64,000 nucleotides of DNA from Fagopyrum homotropicum (Eukaryota > Streptophyta > Magnoliopsida > Caryophyllales > Polygonaceae). The position numbers and the translations under genes were made by a program. Below are positions 35,613 through 47,550 of the stretch, in pieces; position 1 is the stretch's first letter, and the number at the start of each line of letters is the position of its first letter. The notes under the pieces were generated by a model. That model saw nothing but the letters and a program-made list of their open reading frames with translations. It had not been told where the DNA came from and did no database searches. The stretch spans positions 99,323,994 through 99,387,993 of the forward strand of contig BSWB01000005.1 of the NCBI GenBank assembly GCA_033239125.1. Direction: 5' to 3'.

Positions 35613-37090
35613 AAAGCGGTATAAACCGTTAGCTAACCATCTACATATTAGAATAGCAGTAATAGCACATATAGCACATAAGCGAGATATCACATAAACA
35701 TGCTCACAAACAAGCCGATTATTATCTTTCATTAAGTGATTCACTTTACTAATTCAACTTAGATTGTGACACGAGAACCTCGCCTCTATCCCCTTATACC
35801 AATAGGAATGGATCTGATGCATCTCACCGTCTACCTATTGGAATAGTCGCAAAGAACCTCCCAGTTACCCCATTTTAAACTAGACAAGTTGTCATCGCCC
35901 GATTATAATTCATTTGGGCCAAATAACGCATATATGGTCATCCTAGTCCGGTTTATAGTTATAGACATATGAACACACACCACTATTACATTCAAACCAA
36001 CAAATGGAAGGTAGCTAAGTAATCCTAAGGGACTTACCTATTACAAGGTAACCCCTTAATCCATCAACTCTCAGATTCCGGCAGAAATAAATGTCATGCC
36101 TGATAATCAAGGAACAAATATCCATTCACTGAATTACATGCTAGAAGATTCTACTTCTAGCCTCAAGTATCCGCACAAGATCATAAACATCATATCCATC
36201 CTATAAATCCTCAAAGTCTCTCAAGGCATTCTATCACAATATACCTCTCATACCACTAGCTGGTATTCCAACTAGTTCAATAGAATCCTTCCTATCATGC
36301 TTCTAATATGAAGCCACAAAGGTAAAAGGAAGGATCAAACATACCAAACACTTGGTATATTCTGAAGCAAGACGCGGGTGCGGCCACAAAGAGGCACGAG
36401 CGCGGCGACAAGGCCCGAAGGCACAGGTGCGGCAGAAGTGAGTTGCAGGTGAGGCGGCTCAACTCCAGGCGCGGGTGCGACGATCCAACAAAGCCTCGCT
36501 CCTTCGCTTCTGATAGCTTCTCCTCTCGGTCTCTACTTTGCTTATAGAGATCTCAAGGCCAACTTAACATCCTCAACATAAAATCCACAAACCAACGTCC
36601 AAATGATTACATAAACCACAAGGCTCAACTTGTTGGATGCAAAACAATTAAGGGAAAGAATCAAGAAACATAAGAAGAAGAGAAGGAAATGAAGGAAGAC
36701 AAGCTCACCCTTCTTCTCAAGTCAATAGAAGGGAACCCAAACCAACCAAAGCTGTTACAACCTTCATTTCACAGTAAGGAACATCATCACCATCCAAACT
36801 TCAATTGGAAGAAGAATTCAAGGAAGAAATCAAGGAAGAGAACAAGAAAAGAAAGAAAGAGAAGGAGATGAACGGGAGAGAGAAGATGAAAAGAAGTCTG
36901 TAATGGTTCACAAACCCTCAAACGGAGGAAAGAGATAAATATTAACAGGAAAGAAAGAAAGGATGGTGGCCAAAAAGTCGGCCTCCTATCCTGCAAAACC
37001 ACGACCGCGGGCCAACATCGCCGCGACCGCGGCACCGCGATTTCGGCCAAGGCGAGGCGCGGTCGCAAGATCTCAAAAGTAACATGGTTT
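35613..37090 (-). repeat. Old Tekay-like LTR (Tek-old), right fragment, GC-rich motif D
   Basis: Continues 23680-23814 after the solo LTR. The start (CGGTATAAACCGTTAGCTAACC, then a hexamer-like GCACATA stretch) parallels Tek-2 LTR sequence from 26267. Two GC-rich patches stand out in AT-rich DNA: 36370-36490 (GCGGGTGCGG words) and 36995-37075 (CCGCGACCGCGG at 37021-37032 and related copies). The right end is not sharp. Confidence 0.6.
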
Positions 37091-37830
37091 TTACATTGTA
37101 CTCACTAAAAATGCAAGCAAAACAACTTGATTAGTAATAAACTCACATTTATTAATACTAGCATATAAAGATTCAGTTCTAAGAGCTCCTAGTACTTCCC
37201 TCAAATTTTCTTCATGCTCCTCAAGTGATTTGTTGTAGATGAGAATGTCATCGAAGTAGACAACCACAAACTTTCCAATGAAATGGTGTAAGACATGATT
37301 CAATAATCCCATAAAAGTGCTCGGAGAGTTAGTCAAACCAAAAGGCATAACCAACCACTCATAAAGACCAAACTTAGTCTTAAACGCCTTCTTCCATTCA
37401 ATTTCTTCCCTCATCCAAATTTGATGATAACCACTCTTAAGATCAATATTGGAGAACAAGGTAGCTTCACTAAGATCATCTAGCATGTCATCTAATTTGG
37501 GGATGGGATGGCGATACTTGATAGTAATGTTATTAATTTCTCTACAATCAACACACATCCTCCAAATATTATCCTTCTTAGGTACCATGAGAATTGGAAC
37601 CGCACATGGACCCAAGATTTCTCTAACATAGCCTTGATTCAAAAGTTATTGCACTTGATCTTGAATTTTCTAACTTTCCTGAGGACTCATATGTGTTGGA
37701 CGATTAGGAAGTGTCGAACCTAGAATGAAATCAATTCGATGTTCAATGCCTCGAAAAGGTGGAAGACTTTCACGACTCTCATCCGGAAATACAACACAAA
37801 ACTCATCCAAAATCCTTAAAATGTTTTAAG
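37091..37830 (-). pseudogene. RT fragment of a Reina/CRM-like chromovirus
   Basis: The minus strand reads RGIEH and IDF (about 37740), then from 37642 down [74 protein letters not shown] and the active-site region [14 protein letters not shown] (about 37262-37221). The sense frame is open for 183 residues but ends just past the RT palm, with RNase H and integrase missing. It belongs to a lineage different from Tek-1/Tek-2. It may be the internal part of the element whose LTR lies to its left, but I cannot prove that. Confidence 0.8.
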
Positions 37831-38013
37831 GTAGGGTAACCTTGACTTCATAACTCAAATTCATAAGATTTTTACATAAACTCAACAAAACATTTTCCAA
37901 AGGAACAATATTATCAAGAAACTCCCATTTGGATGTTAAAAGGACTCAATTAGTCTCAGGAGAAGGAATCTCGGATGATAAATCTTGGGCAAAATTTATG
38001 CTTCGGGGACGAG
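37831..38013 (-). other. Upstream remnant of the Reina/CRM-like element
   Basis: Several minus-strand stops. Probably the decayed protease-RT link; it ends where the Ath-2 LTR begins. Confidence 0.4.
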
Positions 38014-39605
38014 TGATAACATGTATTATAGTCTATATTTTGGGGATGACTTAGACGTTTTATCTTCAATAATCTGCATGTATGGATGTATATTATGTGA
38101 TTACATTGTTGTTTCATTTACTTTTACGAGAATCGAGGTCTACACCAAGTTTCGTTGTAATCGTAGGTAAAATGGCACGCTTTGGATTAAAATGGAGCTA
38201 AGGAGCTAAGGAGTCATTGGAGCTACATTCTGGAGCTTAAAGAAGAACTCGGGAAGCCTGGAAATAATGAAGAAGATTTACTTTGGACAAGATTTGAGAG
38301 ATTTCACATTAAGTTGAGATTTACCTCGGTCAGCTACAGTGTCACCTCGACCGAGGTGATCTTGAGGAGCGTCCCGACCGAGGCGAACACCCTGTCGCCG
38401 GCGAAATCATATTTTTTGCTGAGATCTTTTATTTTTGGAAAGAAGATATCTCATATTTTTGGGCTGGATTTCTGGAAGGAAGATCTTAATTTTGGGAGAT
38501 CTATTTTAGAGATTTGGATATAATTTATAGGAAATTATCTTTTTAAGATATTATTATCTTTGGAAGATAATTCTCCTATATAAAGGGTTGGATTTTCCAC
38601 AAGTTCAACCATGCTTGGAGGCTGAGAACATCCAACAATTAGGAGATTTTTTGGAAGTTTGAAGGAAGGATTGAAGGATTGAAGATCAAGGAAGGAAGGA
38701 TTCATAGTTTTGAGATAGCTTTTGAGGGAGTTTGTAAGACTTTCTTAGATTCCCTTTTGGTTTGTTGTCTTGTTTGATTAGTGATTTGAGGAACGTTGAT
38801 TTGTTGTTATTTGATTCATTTATTGAGACATTTTTCTTAAGGTTTACTTGTTCGAATATTCATTACTTTCCCTTTTATTTGATTATTGTTATCATGATGA
38901 TGATTGGCTAAGCTTTTTATTCGATTCTAGGGTGATTGGCTGAAAGTTGTGGGAAAGACGATGATAGAATGATCTTAATCCCAGCAGGACCCTGAAAGCT
39001 CGAGTCTTTAACCTTAACCCTAGAGTACCTCGCTCAGTCAATGAACATCTCGACCGGGGTGGAACTTGACTGAACGAGGTGACCTTTTCTGATCCGAACT
39101 GAGAGTTAAGAGTTTTAGTTTGCCAAATCCTATCCTTATTACACCTTTCTTGGTTCCATGCAAGCCTAGGATGAGACTTACCCGGTGATTCCTTTGCTTG
39201 TTTACCCATGATCATGAGTGTAGGTAATAAAGGTTTATCCTTTATTGGGGTTTGAGTGTGCCTTCATCCCATCTTTGTGAGTTAGCTTGAGACTTACCCG
39301 GTAAAGGTTAATTCTATTCTCTTAGGTGGTGTGTTGGTTTGAGATTATAGTTCCTTTCCTTAGTACCTTGAGACTTACCCGGTAATAGGATCTTTGGTTT
39401 GGGATAGTGAGTAGTGAGACTTACCCGGTGATCTATTCCCACCTTAGAAACACCTTCCCTCTGCAAACCTCAGCTTTGTCCGTGTTATCCTTTGAGATCT
39501 TGATTCCGAACTACAATTAGATGCTTTAATCCCTAGAATCCGCATTTCCCCTTAATTGACTTTTACATCATCTTTGATTACTTTAATTGCTTTTGGTTAA
39601 TTGCA
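38014..39605 (+). repeat. Ath-2 5' LTR, 3' end deleted
   Basis: Starts TGATAACATG. Motif B palindromes lie at 38343-38358 (perfect CACCTCGACCGAGGTG) and about 39029-39080. TATATAAAGGG is at 38577. Four copies of GAGACTTACCCGGT lie in 39170-39440. The last about 200 bp present in Ath-3 LTRs are missing. Confidence 0.85.
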
Positions 39606-39660
39606 ATATTTGACAAGGTACAGACGAGGAACACTTTGGTCGGTGCCAGTGTAGAGAAGG
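39606..39660 (+). other. Deletion scar between LTR and protease in Ath-2
   Basis: About 50 bp, including TTGGTCGGTGCCAGT (39636-39650), match the motif B-rich gag spacer of Ath-3 (about 51933-51950). The LTR end, primer site and nearly all of gag are gone, so two or more deletions occurred here. Confidence 0.65.
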
Positions 39661-42133
39661 ACACCTTGTGAGGTGTTGTGTGATTTAGGAGCCAGCGTGA
39701 GCATCATCCCGTTGGAGCTATGTGAGAGAATCGGACTTGGAGAGCCGAAACCGGTGAAGATAAGGTTATACATGGCGGATCGCTCCATTACCCATCCCGT
39801 GGGCATCTTGGAAGACGTTCCCATTAAGTTAAGTAACTTCTATTTACCTATAGACTTTGTTGTACTTGACATACCCGCAGATTATCCCGTTCCTATCATT
39901 CTCGGGAGACTATTTCTAGCAACTTCAGGTTGCAATGTGGATTGTAAGAACGCCAAGTTGAAATTCAATATTGGCGGTGATCAAGTGGAGTTTGCATTGC
40001 TTGTTGCAATGAAAGGAGAGCCGCTGGAGGATGATATCTTCAACATCTACGATGAAGAAGAATCAAGAGAATTGGTGAGCTCTATCCTTATTCATGACCC
40101 TCTTGAAAGAGTTCTTAGTTTTAGCTTAATTGAGGAGGGTATAGATGTTTCTTGTGATGCAGATATACGGAGCTTAAAGGCACTAGAAGCAGATCTAGGA
40201 GCTAAGATTGAGAAACTTATCCAGGAGAGGAGAAATTCAAGTTTCGGTCCCAGTTCCAGTACCTCGACCGAGGCACTTTCTGGATCAAGCGAGATGTTCT
40301 TATCTGAAGAACATCTCGGACACCCACTTTGGACCTCGACCGAGGTCGGAAGCGAGATGATGTCAACTGAGACTTCTGAAAGTCCAGTTCTTCGATCTAA
40401 GTCTACTCTACTGGAAGGAGGAAGCAAGGATCCCCCTCAGAAAGAACCCCCAGTTGTGGAGCTTAAGCCGCTTCCAAGTCACTTCAGGTATGTTTTCCTT
40501 GGACCGGATTCTACATATCCCGTTATTGTAAGCGCTTCCCTTTTCGAAACTGAATTGTATAAACTAATGCATGTCCTGAGAAAACATCAAAAGGCTTTGG
40601 GATATACTATTGATGATCTTATTGGTATTAAGCCTTCTTTCTGCATGCATAGAATATTAATGGAAGACGATCATAAGACTTCACGGGAACCTCAAAGACG
40701 GTTAAATCCGACCATGAAAGAGGTTGTGAAGAAGGAGATTCTTAAATTATTGGATGCAGGTACATTATTTCCTATCTCGGATAGCAAGTGGGTGAGCCTA
40801 GTGCATGTAGTTCCGCAGAAGGGAGGGATGACCGTTGTGAGGAATAAGAACAACGAGTTGATTCCAACTAGGACCGTTACGGGCTGGAGGGTGTGCATCG
40901 ATTACAGGAAGATGAACGTGGCCACTCGGAAGGACCATTTTCCACTTCCCTTCATCGACCAAATGCTCGAGCGGTTAGCTCAACATTCCCATTTCTGCTA
41001 TTTAGATGGTTATAGTGGCTTCTTTCAGATTCCTATCCATCCGGATGATCAAGAGAAGACCACTTTCACTTGTCCATGGGGAACATTCGCTTATAGGAGG
41101 ATGCCATTTGGATTATGTAATGCACCCGCTACCTTCCAGCGCTGTATGATGGCTATCTTTTCCGAGTACATAGAGGAGATCATGGAGGTATTCATGGATG
41201 ACTTTTCAGTATATGGTTCTTCTTTTGATAATTTCTTATCAAACCTTTCTCTAGTGCTACAACGATGTGAAGACACTAATCTCGTTTTGAATTGGGAGAA
41301 GTGTCACTTTATGGTTAATGAAGGAATTGTGATAGGACACCTCGTTTCCAACCGAGGTATTGAGGTCGATCGAGCTAAGATCGAGACTATTGAGAAACTT
41401 CCTCCCCCTTTGTTCTGTTAAGGGTGTGCGGAGTTTTCTCGGGCATGCAGGTTTCTACAGGAGGTTCATCAAGGATTTCTCGAAGATTTCTAAACCACCT
41501 ACTAAACTCTTGGATAAGGATGTTGTTTTTGAGTTTTTGCATGAATGCCTTGATGCGTTTTACAGGATAAAGGAAGCGTTGATTTCCACTCCCATCATTC
41601 AACCTCCCGACTGGACCTTGCCCTTTGAGATCATGTGCGATGCGAGTGACGTGGCCATAGGAGCTGTACTTGGACAAAAGAAAGATGGCCGGACCAACGC
41701 AATTTACTATGCTAGCAAGACACTAGATGAAGCTCAACTAAACTACGCCACCACCGAAAAGGAGCTTTTGGCGGTTGTATATGCTTTTGAGAAGTTTCGT
41801 TCTTACTTAGTAGGAGCGAAAGTTATTGTTTACACTAACCATGCAGCTATTTGTTACTTGCTCTCTAAGAAGGATGCGAAGCCACATCTTATTCGATGGA
41901 TTCTCTTGCTTCAAGAGTTTGATCTAGAGATTTGCGATAAGAAGGGGTCCGAGAATTCTGTTGCGGATCACCTCAGCCGGCTACCTCCCTCTTCACGCGA
42001 GAAGGACGACATACCCATAGATGACTCGTTTCCCGACGAGCATTTGCATTTGCTGGAACGTTTGATAGACTTCTTTATCTCATCCCATGTTGAAGGTGAA
42101 GTATGGGGTGAGGATACCTTCCAGCATGTTTAG
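39661..42133 (+). pseudogene. pol: Ath-2 protease, RT and RNase H without integrase; one frameshift
   Basis: Protease has an intact [15 protein letters not shown] site (about 39670-39720). A spacer (40250-40440) carries motif B. RT spans about 40680-41400 with FMDD at 41191-41202, and RNase H spans 41600-41980. The frame is open to 41421, then a one-base insertion near 41407-41411 shifts it; the rest reads from 41360 to 42133. No other stop is seen, so RT and RNase H are only lightly damaged. After HLSRL and [16 protein letters not shown] the protein jumps straight to GEVWGE and ends at 42133. In Ath-1 the matching stretches are separated by the whole integrase. Confidence 0.9.
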
Positions 42134-42139
42134 GGATGC

Positions 42140-42191
42140 CATACGGTCCAGCTAGCGACCTTAATCAAGCGCTTCTTGGGAGACAACCCAA
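42140..42191 (+). other. Conserved post-pol hairpin (Ath-2)
   Basis: TTGGGAGACAACCCAA at 42176-42191, with the conserved lead sequence. The loop differs from the Ath-1 copy by one base while the stem is unchanged. Confidence 0.72.
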
Positions 42192-42953
42192 GGTATTGCT
42201 TTCTTTTCCCTTTTTCTAGTTTAGTTTTAGATAGTTTGCTTTTGCTTTGCTTTGTTTTGTTTTTGGCGTCCTAGACAAAAACCAAGTACTCTCTAAGGAA
42301 GGATTACAACTCAGGAACTCCACTGGAAGGACATAAGTTCGAGAAATTGAGAAGACGGAGTTTGACTAAGACCAATCTCGGTTGTTGTCACAACGCCTCG
42401 ACCGAGATGTTCTTGAGGCAACCGAGGCAACTAGGTTTGACAACCCAGTCAGCCACCTCGGTCCGGTCAGGACCACCTCGACCGAGGTGATATCAGATTC
42501 GGCGAGGGGTATAAAAGGCGAACATATTTCTCTCTCTTCCCTCCCAACCCCCTTCTCGACCGCGGCGCACATCTCACCTTGTTTCTTCGTTTTTCACTCG
42601 TTTTCCACGAGTTCTGCTCCGATTTCACAAAGAAATGCAAGAGGATCAGATTGCAAGCAACAAACTGCAGGATAAACGCCTCGAATCGGCATAATTTGGG
42701 GTAAATTCTCAAAAACCCTAACTTCCTTCTCTTTACTGATTTAGGAGATAATTGACTTTGGTTGCCATAGATTTTTGCTGAAAAGAGTATAAGTACCCCA
42801 TAGGAAGCAATTGGTAGTGTTTTTGGAGGAAAAGAAATGAAAATCAGAGAGAGGAAATCGCCCAGTTTTTCGCCTCGGTCCAGTCGAGTTGTGTCTCGGC
42901 TGAGGTGTTCTACAGTCTGTCAGACCGACCGAGGTGCCTTCTTGTCAGAAATC
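42192..42953 (+). other. Ath-2 pol-aORF spacer with motif B
   Basis: Noncoding. Motif B copies lie at about 42393-42410, 42474-42489 (perfect) and 42870-42945. T-rich near 42195-42260. TATAAAAGG at 42511 may be chance. Confidence 0.7.
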
Positions 42954-44312
42954 ATGAGTTCTCAATTTGATCGTCAGCTCATTTTGAGGGATGTTGCTAG
43001 TGGTTCTTCACCTTCTTCTGCTTCTCTACCTTCTATTCCGGTGATTCATGAGCGTCATCAGGCAGATTTCGATCGCATTTGCGGGCGCCCTATAGTTGCC
43101 CTGCGTTTCTTGGACGTCCCAGCCTTCGAGTGCCTCCATGTGGCGGAGGACTTGAAGAAGATGATATCTATGGTGGGGCTGGAGCAGTTTATGGAGATCC
43201 GAGCTCCAACCTACCTTGAGCCGACGATGGAGTTTGTGAGTTTTGTCACTCACATGTCAGAGAGGAACAACATCAAGTACCGGTTGCTGAACCGGAACTA
43301 TATTGTGCCGATGGATCAATTCCGAGACATCTTTGGTTTCCCAACCCCGACAGTTCCCAACTTTCCTTCCCGAGCAGCGGCTCGACAGTTCTGGGGGCAG
43401 ATTGCTCATGTGGTGGAGCATAGTGAAAGATGGAGACCTGGAGACTCCAGGGAGCGCATTATCTTCCATTTAGCTTTCCGTCTAGCCCACCGCATTTTTA
43501 GTGAGACTCTTCTGGCGTGTACTGAGATGCCCCAAAAGATCAGACAAGGAGAGTTGATGAGTCTGTTTTGCATGGTGACTAGAGGAGTGCCTGACTTTGG
43601 AGGCATGCTAGCTCAGGATCTACACCGGATCAAGGGCAAGGCAAAGGGAGATATTTGTTGTGGAGGGCTGGTGAACCATATCGCTACAGTTATGGGTCTA
43701 GACTTGACTTCTTGTACATTGGTGGCGGCTGCAAAGCCACTAGGACTTCATGAGATGATCACGAGGAGGATTCTGGTTCCTCGTGGCCTTACTACACCAT
43801 ATGTAGCTTTGCCGTGGGAGCAGACTTCTCCTCAGGGTATCCTATGGTCAGCCTAGTTCACAGTTTTCGATCCGCAGTACTGGTCTTCCGCTTGGCTACC
43901 CTATATACAATATGCTAGAGATGTTGCACCCGCCGAGGAGGAGGAGGAGGAGAAGTATGATGATGGTGAAGCTGCCATGGAGACCGGTACAAATACCGCT
44001 GGTCCGAGTGTCCCAGTTGTTGACCTGGATGATGAGGCGACAAAGGAGGAGGTAGCTGCACCATCACGACCTGCCCGGCGTAGAGTCCGCAGACAGAGAG
44101 ATCCAGTAGCTCACCGACGGATAGATGAGCTGACGGACTAGATGATCGACTCCTACGCAGCCCTGACAGTGGAGGTTATGGAGCTTAGAGAGAGCCAGCA
44201 CTATCAGCAAAGGATGATGGAGATTCGTTTTCAGCACACTATGGGTTATCCGTTTGACCCATCTCAGAATCCCTTCATCCCGTATCCACCACCACCAGCG
44301 GGTCAGGACTAG
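42954..44312 (+). pseudogene. Ath-2 accessory ORF, two amber stops
   Basis: The start at 42954 (MSSQFDRQLILRDVAS) matches the start of the Ath-3 ORF. The conserved globular core runs from FLDVPAFECL to CCGGLVNHIATVMGLDL, then PLGLHEMITRRILVPRG. The tail is acidic, then Arg-rich (RPARRRVRRQRDP) with a short coiled coil and a Pro-rich end. Stops are TAG 43854-43856 and TAG near 44139; both sit where relatives have Gln. The frame otherwise runs to TAG 44310. No membrane segment. Function unknown; same family as the Ath-1 ORF at 8905. Confidence 0.85.
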
Positions 44313-45749
44313 AGCTTGCATGGGTTTCTTTTCTTTATTTATTATTGCAGCTAAGCTATGTCCGGTGAGTTCTCTTATTTTAGACTTATTTGACCCATTG
44401 GGACAATGTGTCCTAAGTATGAGGTATGTGGATGTATTTACTTGGCATTGTATGTATGCTTGTATGACTTTAGTTGGATATTTATGATTTTATTTATACT
44501 CTATGTGTTAATCTGAGATTATATGCATGCATACAGGTTTTTGTTTGAGAAAAACGTCAAAAACTGGTTTAAGAAAAAAAAAATTTAACCTCAACCGGGA
44601 TGATTCTGGCCAAACGAGGTAAAGCACCTCGGATGACTTAGAACACCTCGACCGAGGTGGTTTCTTAACTGAGAGTTTTTCGAAACGATTTTTGTGCTTC
44701 TTCTCTATATATGACCTCAGTGATGACTTTGTTTGCAAATTGGTTTTGAAATCTTTATATGTTTGAAAGGTTTTATGATATGTTTAAGTTGCAAAATGCT
44801 TTGTTTGAAGTTTTGACATGTTTAATACTTTGTTTTTATCAAAATTATGTTGAATTTAAAGGTTGACACCACATGATGAGTTCTATCACATTCTTCCTGG
44901 GATGATTAAGGCAATTCGTTCTCTTCTCTTCTTCTTCTTGATCATGCTTTAGCCCCTCATATACATATTTGCCTCTCTTTACCTATCCGGGAATTTGGAA
45001 GCAAGCAAGTGAAAAAAAGCAAGTGAAAAAAAGCAAGTGAAAGTGAAGTTGAAATATTGGCTGAAAGTTTTAGAAAGAAACAAATAGGTTTGGGGAAGTC
45101 AATCATGATGATGAGTAACTCGGCACCATTCACATAGTCGGGTGTTTGTGTATTGCCAAAGTCGGATTGAGAGATATTCCTAATGGGTCATGGTATGTGC
45201 ATCAAGGGTTTGAGGCATCTCAAGAAATTGATGATTGCTAATTTCCTAGGCTTCGGTTATTGTGCACCTCTGTCCATGCATCCCAAAAAGTAAAGTAAAA
45301 ATAAGCAAAGCTTATTGTTGGAAGATGTTGAGTTTCAAAGAAAGTGAAGTAAGATCTTTTCCCTGATTTTAGCACCACATTCCCTATATACATTCCACCT
45401 TGACAAGTTTCTTGACCTCTTTTGGAAGCCATTGAGACCTCGAGCTTGTTGATTGACTTGGTGGTTTAAACTGGATTATACATGATTAGTTTCGATAATT
45501 ATGATTTATTATGCATTCTATGATTTTATGCAAAGATGAACAACTTTCCTATATTTATAAAATGTTTTGATCATATCTTGATTTTCTTTGGCATGAAGCA
45601 TTCTCTTAGAGTGATCTATGAGAGGAGAACACCACCAAAAATGTTTTGAATTATTTTTCATTGATTTTTACGACTTATAATCCATTCTATCTTGTACTTA
45701 AGATTTGGAACTTACTTGGGGACAAGCAAGGGACAAGTATGGGGTATTT
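44313..45749 (+). other. Ath-2 3' noncoding region
   Basis: AAGTATGAGG at 44415-44424 and AAGTATGGGG at 45735-45744 are the two polypurine-type tracts. Motif B lies at 44586-44660 (perfect copy 44644-44659). The conserved block is at about 44898-45290. Confidence 0.8.
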
Positions 45750-47142
45750 TGATAGCATGTATTATAGTCTATATTTTGAGGCTGATTTAGACGTTTTATC
45801 TTCAATATTCTGCATGTATGGATGTATATTATGTGATTATATTGTTGTTTCATTTACTTTTACGGGAATCGAGGTCTACACCAAGTTTTGTTGTAATCGT
45901 AGGTCAAATGGCACGTTTTGGATTAAAATGGAGCAAATGAGCTAAGGAGTCATTGGAGCTACATTCTGGAGCTTAAAGAAGAACTCACGAAGCCTGGAAT
46001 TAATGAAGAAGATTTACTTTGGACCAGATTTGAGAGATTTCACATTCAGTTGAGATTCACCTCGGTCAGCTACAGTGTCACCTCGACCGAGGTGATCTTG
46101 AGGAGCGCCCCGACCGAGGCGAATACCCTGCCGCCGGTGAGATCATATTTTTGGCTGAGATCTTTTATTATTGGAAAGAAGATATCTTATATTTTTGGGC
46201 TGGATTTCTGGAAGGAAGATCTTTGGAAGATAATTCTCCTATATAAAGGGTTGGATTTTCCACAAGTTCAACCATGCTTGGAGGCTGAGAACATCCATCA
46301 ATTAGGAGATTTTCTGGAAGTTTGAAGGAAGTATTGAAGGATTGAAGATCAAGGAAGGAAGGATTCATAGTTTTGAGATAGCTTTTGAGGGAGTTTGTAA
46401 GACTTTCTTAGATTCCTTTTTGGTTTGTTGTCTTGTTTGATTTGTGATTTGAGGAACGCTGATTTGTTGTTATTTGATTCAGTTATTGAGACCTTTTTCT
46501 TAAGGTTTACTTGTTCGAATATTCATTCCTTTCCCTTTTATTTGATTATTGTTATCATGATGATGATTGGCTAAGCTTTTTATGCAATTCTAGGGTGATT
46601 GGCTGAAAGTTGTGGGAAAGACGATGATAGAATGATCTTAATCCCAGCAAGACCCTGGAAGCTCGAGTCTTTAACCTTAACCCTAGAGTACCTCGCTCAG
46701 TCGATGAACATCTCGTCCGGGGTGGAACTTGACTGAACGAGATGACCTTTTCTGATCTGAAACTGAGAGTTAAGAGTTTTAATTTGCCAAATCCTATCCT
46801 TATTACACCTTTCCTAGTTCAATGCAAGCCTAGGGTGAGACTTATCCGGTGATTCCCATGATCATGAGTGTAGGTAATAAAGGTTTATCCTTTATTGGGG
46901 TTTGAATGTGCCTTTATCCTATCTTTGTGAGTTAGCCTGAGACTTACCCGGTAAAGGTTAATTCTATTCCCTTAGGTGGTGTGTTGGTTTGAGATTATAG
47001 TTCCTTTCCTTAGTACCTTGAGACTTACCCGGTAATAGGAGCTTTGGTTTGGGATAGTGAGTAGTGAGACTTACCCGGTGATCTATTCCCACCTTAGAAA
47101 AACCTTCCCTCTACAAACCTGATCTTTGTCCACGTTATCCTT
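45750..47142 (+). repeat. Ath-2 3' LTR, 3' end lost at junction with Ath-4
   Basis: Starts TGATAGCATG. Compared with the 5' LTR it lacks 73 bp (38488-38560), bounded by ATCTT microhomology, plus a shorter segment near 46853. Motif B is at 46079-46094 and about 46690-46745. It breaks off in GTTATCCTTTG and joins gag-like sequence. Confidence 0.82.
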
Positions 47143-47505
47143 TGGGAGAGATTTAAAGATGTTCTTTTGGATTGTCCACGTTATCCTTATGCACAGAACT
47201 TCATGCCAAACTAGCATGACCAACAGAATTATCGTTGGAGGGATCAACAAAACCAACAACAACAGCCCCGACAAGGTAAGTATCAATCAATTGAGGATAT
47301 GTTGTAGGTTTTGACTAAGTATTTTGCTACTCATGTTCAAACAACAGAATCCAGCATCAAGAACCTTGAAAAATAGGTTGGGCAAATGGTGGAAGCCATA
47401 ACAAGGATCGAAACTAGATTTTCCGGAAGATTGCCTTCCCAGACGGTTATAAACCCCTAGGTGGTGCTGGATGAGGCACAATTAGAGAGGTAGAACCCTT
47501 AAGTC
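47143..47505 (+). pseudogene. gag: Ath-4 gag fragment
   Basis: Reads ERFKDVLLDCP, then a Gln/Asn-rich stretch (QQNQQQQPRQGK), a segment similar to S-I-x-N-L-E-x-x-V-G-Q, and RLPSQTVINP. All are usual in the C-terminal half of plant Athila/Tat gag. Several stops (for example near 47212, 47306 and 47374). Confidence 0.7.
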
Positions 47506-47506
47506 G

Positions 47507-47550
47507 AGCCAACGACGTAAAACAAAGGCGCTGTTCGGGAGGCAACCCAA
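47507..47550 (+). other. Conserved post-pol hairpin (Ath-4)
   Basis: TTCGGGAGGCAACCCAA at 47534-47550, with the GGG/CCC stem core kept. It sits right after the gag fragment, which marks the pol deletion point. Confidence 0.7.

Larger units (their letters stand above)
38014..47142 (+). mobile_element. Ath-2: Athila-like element lacking integrase, damaged at both ends
   Basis: Contains a truncated 5' LTR, PR-RT-RNase H, the post-pol hairpin, an accessory ORF, a 3' noncoding block, a polypurine tract and a truncated 3' LTR. It is the same family as Ath-3 (very similar pol, motif B palindromes, same integrase deletion). Gag, the primer site and the LTR end are deleted, so it could not replicate alone. 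No TSD can be checked, because the right end is fused to Ath-4. Confidence 0.88.
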
